Shown piece by piece: positions 25,101-36,522 of a stretch of DNA of 64,000 nt. Origin of the DNA: Solen grandis (Eukaryota; Mollusca; Bivalvia; Adapedonta; Solenidae); the NCBI GenBank assembly GCA_021229015.1, contig CM037782.1:42809224-42873223 (forward strand), read 5' to 3'. A program made the translations under genes and the position numbers. Every line of letters begins with the position of its first letter. Position 1 is the stretch's first letter. The notes beneath the pieces are model-generated. The model was not told the DNA's origin and made no database searches. It saw only the letters and a list, made by a program, of their open reading frames with translations.

Positions 25101-26732
25101 CATAGTCAGTAGTCATTTCTAGTTTCTATTAAATGTACCCCAGCCAACTTTTGTTCTGTTTGACAGGTTGTGGTGTGTATGGAAATACAGGAATCACTAC
25201 GTCTATCTATTGTTTATCTGTCTCACTTTGTACCCGGGCTTTTTCTCTGTATTCCATTAAGCCTGATAGCTCATGTTTAGCACAAAGGTTACTTAAAGGG
25301 GCATGTCATGACCTTGACCATAGGTCATATATTCTTGGCAGCAAAAACAAAAGAATCAGTCAAGAATGGTTTTAAATCAGTGTTGATTGTGGTATTGTAT
25401 TTAAGCTTGAGTCTGAAATAATACACAATATCATGGAGAACCTGGATCCATATTTCTTACTGTTTTTGCTACTTCTCTGTATTTCTAAGGTGAATAGGTG
25501 CATGACACTGTAAATCCTGTCCAGTATGACAGTTGGATTTGAATTACTTCCCTCTAATTATAAGGTGGTGTGAATAAGCTTTGCCAAAGGAGAACACAGG
25601 GTACCATTCCATGTCTGATTCAATAAATTGTGCGGTCTGATTATGGACGCCATCTGTATAAGCCTGATTTTGATCACGCCTGGCTTACATTCAGTCCTGC
25701 ACTACATAGCCCTCCTGCTCAGGTACTGCACTGTCTGAGGCTGCGTTCACTTACTCAGATTATATACAAGCATTGAATGTCAGATCCATTCTTAGTTTCT
25801 ATTACTTCAGTATTGGCTTGTTGATACACAACACATGTAGTTGCAGGGAAGCCCTCCTACTGCTTGATTTATTATTTATCATTAGCAAAAATATTATATT
25901 GATACTCCATTATAGGGTTGCCAGACCTGACTTTATAGCTAGAGCCTGTCAAAACACATCCGGGTGGTAGGGAAACACAACAAGTTCTGTAAACGCTGAT
26001 GTTCATTTCATGTTGCGCCCAACTGTGATGTTTCAGTATATACAGGACTAGCCTAAATACCAGTCTAGACTGTGTTTTCCATGTTTGATTAGTGGGTTTA
26101 CTTCATATTTGACTGTTCTACTGCACATGATGCATTAACAGGCAAAGGCAACCATTCACTGAGATACATCTTGAATCAAAGTACATCTGATAAAAAGATG
26201 GATTTCTCTAAGACTGTTCAACAGTTTTCATTGAATATTTTCTATATTCTTGATATGGATATTATTGTGATAAATTCTTTTTAGACTTAGAAATCATTCA
26301 TATGTATACCATTTGTGTCTGTTGTATGCTGGGAACAAATTAACAGAGCGAGAGAGAGACAGACAGACAGAGCAATAATGCAGAAAAAATAACATGTTTT
26401 GTTCCTTCCATTCAGCACAACAGTACATAGAAATAGATTGAAAAAAATATAAAATATATAGATTATTAAAAATTCATTTTGTAGAATTCTAGATCTATAT
26501 CAAAAAGTGCTTCTTAAGCTTTTGTGCATGTAAAATACATATTAACCTTTTGGAAACAAGATAAACATAAGATTATAAAAGATGATCTTATGTTATAGAG
26601 AGGATTAAATAAAGTTTTAAGACTGTAGTTTGCAGATGTACATTATATAAGTTCTACAAATAGACTGACTTCAGAGGGAGAATTGTTACCTCCCCAGCCG
26701 GAAGAAAATGGTGGGTCCTGTCATGTACAGTC
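25101..26732. other. Unique sequence, nothing recognised
   Basis: Includes a short GAGAGA/GACAGACA tract near 26347-26372. No splice-flanked exon with a known motif; 65-80-codon frames at 25133 and 25773 are unsupported. Confidence 0.45.
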
Positions 26733-26890
26733 ATTTTTAGCTCGTCTGTTTCAAAGAAAGAGTCTAGCTATTATGATCACTGGGTTGTTGTTGTCGTCCT
26801 TGTCATTGTCGTCGTGCAAAAACATGAATGTAACCTATTACTCAAACACTTTTAACAGACGAGCGTTGGCATTGGCATGCATGCTCTTGT
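26733..26890 (+). mobile_element. Family D short element
   Basis: Starts TTTTTAGCTCGTCTGTTTCA, followed by a GTTGTTGTTGTCGTCC... GTCGTCGTGC header. The perfect 11-bp inverse of GCTCGTCTGTT, AACAGACGAGC, lies at 26857-26867. Then comes a GCATGCATGC palindrome and TCTTGT. At ~158 bp it has no room for a core repeat. The plan is that of families A and B with different letters. The 74-codon frame across it is not a gene. Confidence 0.78.
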
Positions 26891-28569
26891 ATCTGTTGTG
26901 TCACTGAAACAGTTTATCTTCATGCATGTCATTTTCTTTTGTTTAAATTTGATAGCTAATCATATCTTAGCTTTCTTTGTGTTTGTTAGATGTTTCCTTT
27001 TCTGCTTATGACTCCTTGGAATTCTGATATCCCTGATCTGATATTTTAAGTAAATAATCATCAGATTCCATCAAGGGGTCATGACTTTGAGCTTGGTAAC
27101 ATAATACAGTGGGGTCCTTCAATGATCACTTAAATGTTCATCCCACACCAGGTTATCTTCTGGGTTTACCAACATTTTCACAAATGATAATCTAAAAATT
27201 CATTTAGCATAACTTTTTTCAATTCCCTTTCTTCTACTTATATTTCATACAAGAAGAGAATGTTTTGTTGTCTGCCATTGAAATTCTCATATATCTTATG
27301 TGAAATCTGTGATTAGAATGTTTTGAAATTCTCGGGTTTGTGTTATGTTCTGCATTGAAGAGTCTGAATGTTGGCAGGATACCTGTTCCAAAGAATGATC
27401 AGTTTTTGTTTGCCTATCATTGCTGTCAGCATTTACACATAGTTTGTACAGTGTTTCACCAGTATTTATTTTGATGATTTATTGTGAGGAGTGTTAGACA
27501 GGGCAAGATTCCCCTGGTGGGTATCAAATCCTGATGCTGAGCCAACTCTCTGATAGACCTCAGTGGCTAGACAGATGGTCAGTGATAGGGCATGCACGTA
27601 AGATCACTAGAGACATATTGTCAGTGCCCAGAGGGCATCCAGGGTTAAGTGGTCTCTGACAGTTTTTCAACTTTTATTTCAACATCTTTCTTAGGTTTAC
27701 ATGCATAGGTGAATAAAATTAACTTTCTAATATACATAGAGGCACATTAATAGGTTACCTATTTTGTAAAAAAATCAATTTAAAATGGCAAAATACTCAA
27801 TTCAAAATGACCAAATACTCAATTATTAAGATGAATAGGTAACAAAACCTTCTCTTAATTTGGGATACTCAAATGATGAAATTCACCATTTGAGGACCTA
27901 TTGTAATATCACATCTTCTCAGAACTACTGTTGTTGACAAGTCAACCCTTCTTTTCATCGTATGCTTGACTTATCCCTCAAAAAACTATCACAGCTCGGA
28001 GGAAAAAAATCCAATAGTTTGTTCTTCAAGTTTGATTGTATCATCTTTTGACTCATTACTCATTTCATCTGGGAAATGATCCATTGATTTTGACTTCGCA
28101 GCCTTTGATGCACATATTGATTGTTGTGTTGTGGTGGCCTGTAATTCAACGATTGATTGACCAATTGTTGCTGAAAATCTGATTGATTGATTGGAAGATT
28201 GGCTGCCAGCCATAGTCTTGTTCCAGTAATGGCTTCACATTGTCTTAGGCATTCTTAACAGTCAGTCAATGGGTTTCTTGAACAATGTATTTAGAATTAT
28301 GTTAGTATTCATTGAAATAAATATTTTATTAAGATATCAGTCAACAAATAAGTGTGGCAAGGCATTCTATATATTGATAAGACATCAAATGTGTCAACTT
28401 TGCCAGATAAGGGACACACTTTTCATCTTAAGATTTCCAAAAAAAGCGTTCAACTTTTTTTTGTCTGGACCATTACTTTTTTGTCATGCATTGTGATATT
28501 TAAAAAAGAAAATAAATAAACTTGGTGCAAATGTTTAACATGGTGAGATAGTATACAGTTGCATTACCC
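26891..28569. other. Unique sequence with one hydrophilic minus-strand open frame
   Basis: The frame 28213-27989 (-, 74 codons) starts MAGSQSSNQS and ends IGFFSSEL, rich in S, Q, K, D and E with few hydrophobics, unlike the other random frames here. It has no domain I recognise. It could be an N-terminal exon or a chance frame in a TTGATTGA-rich patch. Nothing else recognised. Confidence 0.3.
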
Positions 28570-28805
28570 AGGTTAGTAGCTTGAAAATCAAGGTCGCACT
28601 TTGAGGTTGAAGGTAAAAAATGGTACAGTAGGCCTTGTCATGTCTGTAACTTCCTCATGCATTGAATATCTGAAACAATCATTTAACCTGATAATATAAT
28701 GTGCAGGACCATGACACAGACTTGTAGCTTGAAGATCAAGGTCTCATTTTAAGTTTTAGTGTAAAAAAATGGTACAGTAGGCCTCGTCATATGTTGAGGA
28801 TTTTA
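28570..28805 (+). repeat. Two diverged ~150-bp units related to the family E/H core
   Basis: TGGTACAGTAGGCC(T)TGTCAT occurs near 28621 and 28770. Before each are AGCTTGAAAATCAAGGTCGC and AGCTTGAAGATCAAGGTCTC, which parallel the AACTTGAAGGTCAAGGTCAC units of family H at 41700-42160. No termini are attached. Confidence 0.55.
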
Positions 28806-28810
28806 AAGTA

Positions 28811-29495
28811 ATTATGCCCCCCTTCGAAGAAGAGGGGGTATATTGCTTTGCTCATGTTGGTCGGTCCGTAGGTCGGTCGGTAGACCAGACCTTGTCCGAG
28901 TGATAACTTAAGTTCTATTTGACCTTCATGTGGTTGTTGCTCATGATTAGTAGATGACCCCTATTGATTTTGGTGTCATTACCTCAAAGGTCAAGGTCAC
29001 AAGGTTGCATTTGTATATATGTTTGATGACTTGGCCACTATATGGAAATTATGCAAAAGACTTTTTATTACTTAGATCAAGATAACATAATTTATGTTGT
29101 AATGTTGTTTTGTTTTAAAGTTTGAGATATTTGAAGGATGATGTATCATTTTCTTTCATTATTATGGGTGTTTGTGCTTATGGCTTGCAAGGCTGATTTG
29201 TTAATTTTTATAATAAACCTAGAGCACTTAGTCTTAATGTTTTGTTTGTTTATAACTGACAATGTTCTTTCACTTAAACCTTTGTGGACTTGTGTAAATA
29301 TTTCTCCAGCCCATTTATTTCAGTAAATGTTTAGTTCCACATTTTAGCACATGATATTTTCACTCAAATTTTTGAGGTTTGAGAATTTTTTGTGACAACC
29401 CAACATTATGAAGGCAAACTCCTTGCATGTAATATAGCTATATACATATTATGGCATATGAGGGGGGCATATATGTTTCACAAACATTTCTTGTT
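28811..29495 (+). mobile_element. Family E element (complete ends)
   Basis: Starts ATTATGCCCCCCTTCGAAGA with hairpin partner GAGGGGGTATA and a GGTCGGTCCGTAGGTCGGTC header. The sub-terminal inverse GAGGGGGGCATATA is at 29460-29473, the 3' hairpin ATGTTTcacAAACAT at 29473-29487, and the end TTCTTGTT. The core contains CAAAGGTCAAGGTCACAAGG at 28985-29004. It is ~685 bp, without a transposase frame. Confidence 0.8.
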
Positions 29496-30096
29496 TTATC
29501 CCCACCTATGTAAGGATGTAATATTTGCCATAAAGATATCCATAAACTTTTTGTAAAACTTTCAATTTGAGTCTTAAATAGAGTCTCCTCCATCTAGACA
29601 ATATATTGATTGTTCTAAGTGAAAATGTTATTAAAAATCATATTATTTTGTATGGTTTCCATCATGATGGGATGTATCATGCTTTTGGGATATAGCTGCA
29701 GACAAGGAGGTACTTCATTTGTCTCCATTGCACACTCATAATTATTTGGAAATAACCATTTCCTAAAATTTGAAATTTTGAAAGGACAATAATAATGCCC
29801 TAAAGTCTAACAAGTTATTAAAGGACATATAAACTCATTTTTTATGGTTGTGGAGACATTTCCCTACCATTTAGAGTTACATTATGTCATTCATACCAAG
29901 AAGGAATTTAAAAAAAATCTGTATTTGGGGTCCAATCTCAGGTCCTGTATCAGCCTGGGCAGCAATCTAACTACATGTAAATGACAACAATTAGCCAAAT
30001 AGGTTGAAATTTGGGTCCATGGTTTAAATAATGTTACATCAGCATTAAATTTTGTTAATTAGGAGTGAATTGTGATGGGTCTGCATTGCATATACA
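29496..30096. other. Unique AT-rich spacer
   Basis: TTTTATCCCCACCTATGTAA at 29495-29514 could be a broken start of another TATCCCC-type element, but no partner end was found. Nothing else recognised. Confidence 0.4.
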
Positions 30097-31062
30097 TTTT
30101 TAGCTCACCTGAGCAAAGCTCAGGGTGAGCTATTGTGATCCTGTGAGCGTCCGTCGTCAGGCGTCAACAATTTTTAGTGTTTACACTCTATCACCTTTAT
30201 TTCTTGAGCAATCATCTTCAAACCTTAGGACAATATTTATGACCATAATGTCTCGATTGAGTTCGATCATGGCTGAGAACTGTCAATTAGGTCAGGAGTT
30301 ATGCCCCTTTTAATATTAAAAAAAAATGCCATATTTCACGTTTTTTACACTCAAGCATCTGCATCTTTTGAGCAATCATCTTCAAACTTTATGGCAATGC
30401 TTATGACCATAAGGTCTCGATTGAGTTCGATTATGGCTAAGATCCTTCAATTAGGTCAAGGGTTATGCCCCTTTTAATATTAAAAAAATGCAAGATTTCA
30501 CTTTGTTTACACTCTTGCATCTGCATCTTTTGAGCAATCATCTTCAAACTTTATGGCAATGCTTATGACCATAAGGTCTTGATTGAGTTCGATTATGGCT
30601 GAGATCCGTCAATTAGGTCAGGAGTTATGCCCCTTTTAATATTAAAAATTTGCCATATTTCACATTGTTTACACTCTAGCATCTGCATCTTTTAAGCAAT
30701 CATCTTAAAACTTCATGTCAGTGCTTATGACCATAATGTCTCGATTGAGTTTGAATATGGCTGAGATCGGTCAATTAGGTCAGGAGTTAAGCCCCTTTTG
30801 ATATAAAAAAATGCCAGATTTCACTTTGTTTACACTCTAGCATCTTCATCTTTTGAGCAATCATCTTCAAATTTAAGACAATGTTTATGCCCATAATTTT
30901 GCAATCTGGTTTAATTATAACTGATATTGACAAGTTAATTTAGGAGTTATGCCCTTTTCACCATAAAAAAGCCAGATTTCACTTTTACACTCTAGCATCT
31001 TTATTTCTTAAGCAATCATCTTTCTCAGGTGAGCGATCAAGGGCCATCTTGGCCCTCTTGTT
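30097..31062 (+). mobile_element. Family A element A4 (complete), core type III
   Basis: GCTCACCTGAG at 30103-30113 and its inverse CTCAGGTGAGC at 31024-31034; 3' hairpin GGGCCatcttGGCCC at 31041-31055; TCTTGTT ends at 31062. The core has about five units of ~162 bp (TCTCGATTGAGTTCGAT at 30251, 30415, 30577 and 30739), each with TTCAAACTTTATG and GAGTTATGCCCCTTTTAA. These units are unrelated to core types I/II but clearly related to family F units. Confidence 0.9.
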
Positions 31063-31442
31063 ATACACCTGAAGGGTTGTGTTATGGTATGGCTAAGTGT
31101 CTGTCTGTCCACCCATCTGTCTATCCACTCATCTGTAGGTCTGTGTTTCTGTCCATCAATCTATATAACATATTTGTGTGACTTAAAATATAATTTGATA
31201 TTCGGGATATATAAGAGTATTGAAAGTTTCTATTTCCTAGAGATAGAGGATGTATTTCATTTATATAAATAAAATGAATAAACATGTAAATTATTAGCAA
31301 AAATAAGAAATACATGCACCTGAATTTTCTTAATTGAATAAATTCACTCTAAGTTTATGATTCCTGTCAATAACACATATAATAGACCATAAGTAGAAAC
31401 TAATATTGATCTTCTCTAGATTGATTGTTTCATTTTATTCCA
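31063..31442. other. Unique spacer
   Basis: Contains a short TGTCTGTCCACCCATCTGTC stretch like a header remnant. Nothing else. Confidence 0.45.
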
Positions 31443-32581
31443 TTTTTAGCTCGACTATTCAAAGAATATGAGAGCTATTGTAGTCACCCTGGCGTCGGCG
31501 TTGCAGCTTTTGGTTAAAGTTTTGCGTGCAAGTTACTATCAACCTATATCTCAATAACCATTTATGGTATTGACTTGAAAGTTTATAAATATGTTCAAGG
31601 GCATCAGACAACCAAGGTAGATAACTCTTGACTGAATTTAATATGAGTTATGGCCCCTTTTTAACTTAGAAATTTTGGTTAAAGTTTTGCATGCAATAGA
31701 AAATTTGGTTAAAGTTTTGCGTGCAAGCTACTATTTAGTTTGTATCTCAATAACCATTCATGGTATTGACTTGAAAGTTTATGAATATGTTTAGGGGCAT
31801 CATACAACCAAGGTAGATAACTCTTGATGAAATATATTACAAATTATGGCCCCTTTTTAACTTAGAAATTTTAGTTAAAGTTTTGCATGCAAGTTACTCT
31901 CATGCTTATATCTCAGTATCCAGGCATGGGATTGATTTGAAACATCTTTAATATGTTTAGGGGTATCATACTTTCATGGTAGATAACTCTTGATAGAATT
32001 TGTTACAAATTATTGCCCCTTTTTAACATGGAAATTTTGGTTAAAGTTTTGCATGCAAGGTACTTTCATGCTAATATCTCAGTATCCAGGCATGTGATTG
32101 ATTTGAAACATCTTTAATACGTTTAGGGGTATCATACTTTCATGATAGATAACTTTTGATGGAATATATTACAAGTTATGGCCCCTTTTCTAACTTAGAA
32201 ATTTTGGTTAAATTTTTGCATTTAAGCTACTATCCAGCTTATATCTCAGAAATTGCTTGTGGAATTGACTAGAAAGTTAAGGTGTGTCTTCAAGGGCATC
32301 AGAAAACAGGAGGATAACTTTTGGACTGATGCAAATTATGGCCATTTTCTAACTTGGATTTTTGGTTTAAGTTTTGCATGCACAGTGTTATTGTGCTTAT
32401 GTCTCAGTAACTAGGCATGGGATTGATTTTAGACATCATAAATATATTAAGGGGTATCAGACTATCAAGATATATCATTTTTTACTATTACTATGAAGGG
32501 CAAGAATTTAAATAGATTTCATTTGATTTACCAACAAGCATTTTGAATAGTCGAGCTTGCTGTCCTCTGACAGCTCTTGTT
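31443..32581 (+). mobile_element. Family B element B1 (complete)
   Basis: Starts TTTTTAGCTCGACTATTC (inverted-repeat arm 31449-31460) and has a GGCGTCGGCGTTGCAG header. Core units are ~166 bp (TATCTCAGTATCCAGGCATG, GATTTGAAACATCTTTAATA, AGATAACTCTTGATGGAATA, AAATTATGGCCCCTTTTT). The perfect 12-bp inverse GAATAGTCGAGC is at 32545-32556, hairpin GCTGTCctctGACAGC at 32559-32574, then TCTTGTT. Non-autonomous. Confidence 0.9.
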
Positions 32582-32884
32582 ATCTGCTTAAGGAATTTTG
32601 ATATTAACCAAACCACAACACCATGTTAATATTTTTACTCTTAAATCCACTTTGTCAGCAACATATTTGGGTTATTTTCCTTTTTTTTAAAAACATGTCA
32701 AATCTCCTGTCTGGTTTTAACATGAAAAATAAGCACCTGTCTCATAACATTGTAGAAATTACTGTAAAGATTTGCTAGATTTCAATAGACTACTGGAATT
32801 TTCTGTAAGGGTTTCGGGTGTGGTATCATGCCTTATTTTCTCATTTGATATCACGGTGGACCCAATGGTTTAATACCCTATCCC
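32582..32884. other. Unique spacer
   Basis: Nothing recognised. Confidence 0.5.
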
Positions 32885-33047
32885 TTTTTGTGTCACCTGC
32901 TGTAAGCAGAGGTGACGCAAAGGGGTCACTTTTCCATCATATGTCTGTCTGTCCGTCACTTTTCCATCATATGTCTGTCTGTCTGTCACTTTGTCCATCA
33001 CGCTTCAGCAGGTAACACAGTCATGTGTTTCAAAGATCACTCTTGTT
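32885..33047 (+). mobile_element. Family C short element, copy C2
   Basis: TTTTTGTGTCACCTGCTG with hairpin partner AGCAGAGGTGAC; a header with the 30-bp block CACTTTTCCATCATATGTCT-GTCTGTC(C/T)GT present twice; inverse CAGCAGGTAACAC at 33006-33018; end CTCTTGTT at 33047. The 3' mini-hairpin is degenerate. Sibling of 17500-17630. Confidence 0.75.
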
Positions 33048-33503
33048 TCATTCAGTCTTTAAAGGAACCAGGAAATGGCCAGCATGACCAGTATTAAACC
33101 AGATCAGTTTATATGTAGAATGAGACAGGAACATATGCTTTCTTAAGCATTTTCTGACAGTTTTCCCTATATAAAAAAGCCAAGAGATAATGGTACATAT
33201 ATTGGTTTGATAAAATAAATAATTTCCCAGATCCACTCGAGAGCCAGATTTCTCATAACCACTACTACCTGTCCTAGAGAGTCTGTGTATTGATTGTAAA
33301 TACTCATGACATTGGAAGTTCTCTTTAAGAAGGCTGGCACTAATTGAACTCAGAAGAGCTTGTCATTGAAGATTGAGACATATTTTTCTGGCTGGTTTGG
33401 GGTCACTGTTGTGAAATAAAAAAAGTTGGCTTCTTAATCCATGTGAATATTGCCTCTTTGGGAAATGGAAACTGCCAGCTTGTTATATATTTGCTATTAA
33501 ATA
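33048..33503. other. Unique spacer
   Basis: Nothing recognised apart from AT-rich sequence. Confidence 0.5.
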
Positions 33504-34482
33504 CAGTCAACATCGTACATGCGACCACCTGTATTAAACGACAGTTATAAATCCCACCCGAATGTTTTTACTATATCAATTTATCCAATTAAGCGACTTT
33601 TTTATTATGCGACCAGCGACCACATAAACCAAGTCCCAGCATGTAAGATTATGCACAAAATCAACTTTTTTGAGTGACCGTGTTTGATTCCGTTGCTGAT
33701 TATCGTGTACGCTGGAGCATATGTATATTCATCTTTAACACATCCGAACAAACAAACATTTATCCCGATCATAAGTGCTCACCTGAAACCAATTTGTTTT
33801 AACCACGCATGACTGCACCATGTGTAACTAAATTCTAAATATAGTTGTTCCTGGCTCCCATTTCAACAGTTACTGAGCATAACACTGGTGAAACCATCCC
33901 TCAAAATGCCGAATGCTTCGGATTTTGGTCAAACAATATTTGGGAATAAGGTAAATTAATACTTCCGGATGAAGTGCGTACCAGTAATAATTCGTACCTA
34001 TAAGTATGTACATTACGTCTTATGATACGCGACCAGGGCGCACGGTTGAAATAAATTAATTGGGCATTTCTGGATTTATGTTAGACAGAGACATAAATAA
34101 AGCTCATTGCTAAATAATATTTATTCTTGAAATTGTCCTAATCCATCCATGAATTTGATGTCAAATGTTGTGTTTTTCAACGAACACCAAATGCAAACCT
34201 CGGCCAAAGAACCAAGGTATTATTCCATCATAACAGCTAAAAAATCGAAAGAAATGACAAAATAACCATGTTGATGTTTATTGGTATAAAACAAAACATT
34301 TTGTAGTTTACATCGTATTCATGTTGTAATATAATATAACGTTATGATACAATTTAGCTTACAGTTTGTATATATATGACTTATTTGCCTGGATTTCCAA
34401 AAAATATCTATTAAGAGACCATTTCATTAAGCGACCAATTTTTTGCAGTCCCTTGAGCGGTCTCTTAATACAATGTCGACTG
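33504..34482. mobile_element. Non-autonomous DNA transposon with CAGTC termini and TA target duplication (Tc1/mariner-pogo-like)
   Basis: The left end CAGTCAACATCGTACATGCG and the right end, read on the other strand as CAGTCGACATTGTATTAAGA, form imperfect terminal inverted repeats extending through a GCGACC/GAGACC motif. Both are flanked by TA (33502-33503 and 34483-34484), as expected for the TA-inserting Tc1/mariner/pogo superfamily. The element is 979 bp with no long frame, so it is a deletion derivative. Inner GCGACC repeats (33596-33626, 34405-34440) are part of the long inverted ends. Family-level assignment is an inference. Confidence 0.72.
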
Positions 34483-34484
34483 TA

Positions 34485-34815
34485 CAGTAAAGGTACAGTG
34501 CTGCTTAGTACAGGTTGGCAGCCTGGTACATCTTGTTATAGGTGGGCTGCTAAATACAGGTTTATAGCGTAGTACAAAGGTACACCTTAGAACTGGTTGG
34601 CAGCTTGGTACATCTTGTTATAGGTGGGCTGCTAAATACAAGTTTATAGCGCAGTACAAAGGTACACCTTAGTACTGGTTGGCAACTTGGTATATCTAGT
34701 TATAGGTGGGCTGCTAAGTACAGGTTTATAGCGTAGTACATTAAGGTACACCTTAGTACTGGTTGGCTGATACAGGTTGGCTGCTGAGTGTATTCTTAGT
34801 AAAGTGTAGCTGTTA
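34485..34815. repeat. Minisatellite, ~82-84-bp unit (cttgttataggtgggctgct)
   Basis: About three and a half units: GGTTGGCAGCTTGGTACATC, TTGTTATAGGTGGGCTGCTA, AATACAGGTTTATAGCG(T/C)AG, TACAAAGGTACACCTTAG. It directly abuts the right end of the DNA transposon, and its ACAGTA-rich start may include transposon-end sequence. Confidence 0.8.
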
Positions 34816-34948
34816 AGTAAAATGGATTGGCTACTTGGTATGGGTTGACTTTAATACTGGTACTTTCTTTTTAATTCCTGAGAATTTTAAACAGTTCTCT
34901 GTGATCTTGACAAAATGTCATGAAAACAAGGTAGACCTTTATTTAGTG

Positions 34949-36522
34949 TTTTTAGCTCGACTATTCGAAGAATATGAGAGCTATTGTAGTCGCCCTGGCG
35001 TTGGCGTTGGTGTTGCAGCTTTTGGTTAAAGTTTTGCGTGCAAGTTGCTATCAACCTTATATCTCAATAACCATTTATGGTATTGACTTGAAAGTTTATA
35101 AATATGTTCAGGGGCATCAGACAACCAAGGTAGATAACTCTTGACTGAATTTAATATGAATTATGGCCCCTTTTTAACATAGAAATTTTGGTTAAAGTTT
35201 TGCATGCAATAGAAAATTTGGTTAAAGTTTTGCGTGCAAGCTACTATTTAGTTTGTATCTCAATAAGCATTCATGGTATTGACTTGAAAGTTTATGAATA
35301 TGTTAAGGGGCATCAGACAACCATGGACCTTATATCTCAATAACCATTTATGGTATTGACTTGAAAGTTTATAAATATGTTCAGGGGCATCAGACAACCA
35401 AGGTAGATAACTCTTGATGGAATATATTACAAATTATGGCCCCTTTTTAACTTAGAAATTTTGGTTAAAGTTTTGCATACAAGATACTCTCACCCTTATA
35501 TCTCAGTATCCAGGCATGTGATTGATTTGAAACATCTTTAATATGTTTAGGTGTATCATACTTTCATGGTTGATAACTCTTGATGGAATATGCTACAAAT
35601 TATTGCCCCTTTTTAACTTAGAAATTTTGGTTAAAGTTTTGCATGCAATATACTCTCACGCTTATATCTCAGTATCCAGGCATGTGATTGATTTGAAACA
35701 TCTTTAATGTGTTTAGGTGTATCATACTTTCATGGTAGATAACTCTTGATGGAATATGCTACAAATTATTGCCCCTTTTTAACTTAGAAATTTTGGTTAA
35801 AGTTTTGCATGCAAGTTACTTTTATGCTAATATCTCAGTATCCAGGCATGGGATTGATTTAAAACATCTTTAATATGTTAAGGAGTATCATACTATCAAG
35901 GTAGATAACTTTTGATGGAATATATTACAAGTTATTGCCCCTTTTTTAACTTTGAAATTTTGGTTAAAGTTTTGCATGAAGGTACTTTCATGCTTATATC
36001 TCAGAGTCCAGGCATGGGATTGATTTGAAACATCTTTAATATGTTTAGGGGTATCATACTATAAAGGTAGATAACACTTGATGGAATATATAAAAAATTA
36101 TAACCCCTTTTAACTTAGAACTTTGGTCAAATTTTTGCATTCAAGCTACTGTCCAGCTTATATTTCAGAAATTGCTTGTGGAATTGACTAGAAAGTTAAG
36201 GAGTGTCTTCAGGGGCATCAGAAATCTAAGGAGGATAACTTTGGGACTGAATCTTATACAAATTATGGCCCCTTTTCTAACTTGGATTTTTGGTTTAAGT
36301 TTTGCGTGCACAGTGTTATTGTGCTTATGTCTCAGTAACTAGGCATGGGATTGATTTTAGACATCATAAAAATATTAAGGAGTATCAGACTATCAAGGTA
36401 TATCATTTTTGACTATTATTATGTACAGGGTGTGTGAAGGGCAAGAATTGAAATAGATTTTATTTGATTTACCAACAAGCATTTTGAATAGTCGAGCGTG
36501 CTGTCCTCTGCCAGCTCTTGTT
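34949..36522 (+). mobile_element. Family B element B2 (complete, largest core)
   Basis: TTTTTAGCTCGACTATTCGA start; GGCGTTGGCGTTGGTGTTGC header; about eight ~166-bp units, including a partial-unit duplication near 35330-35400 (ATCTCAATAACCATTTATGG repeated); GAATAGTCGAGC inverse; hairpin GCTGTCctctGCCAGC with one mismatch; TCTTGTT end. Highly similar to B1 and B4. Confidence 0.9.
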
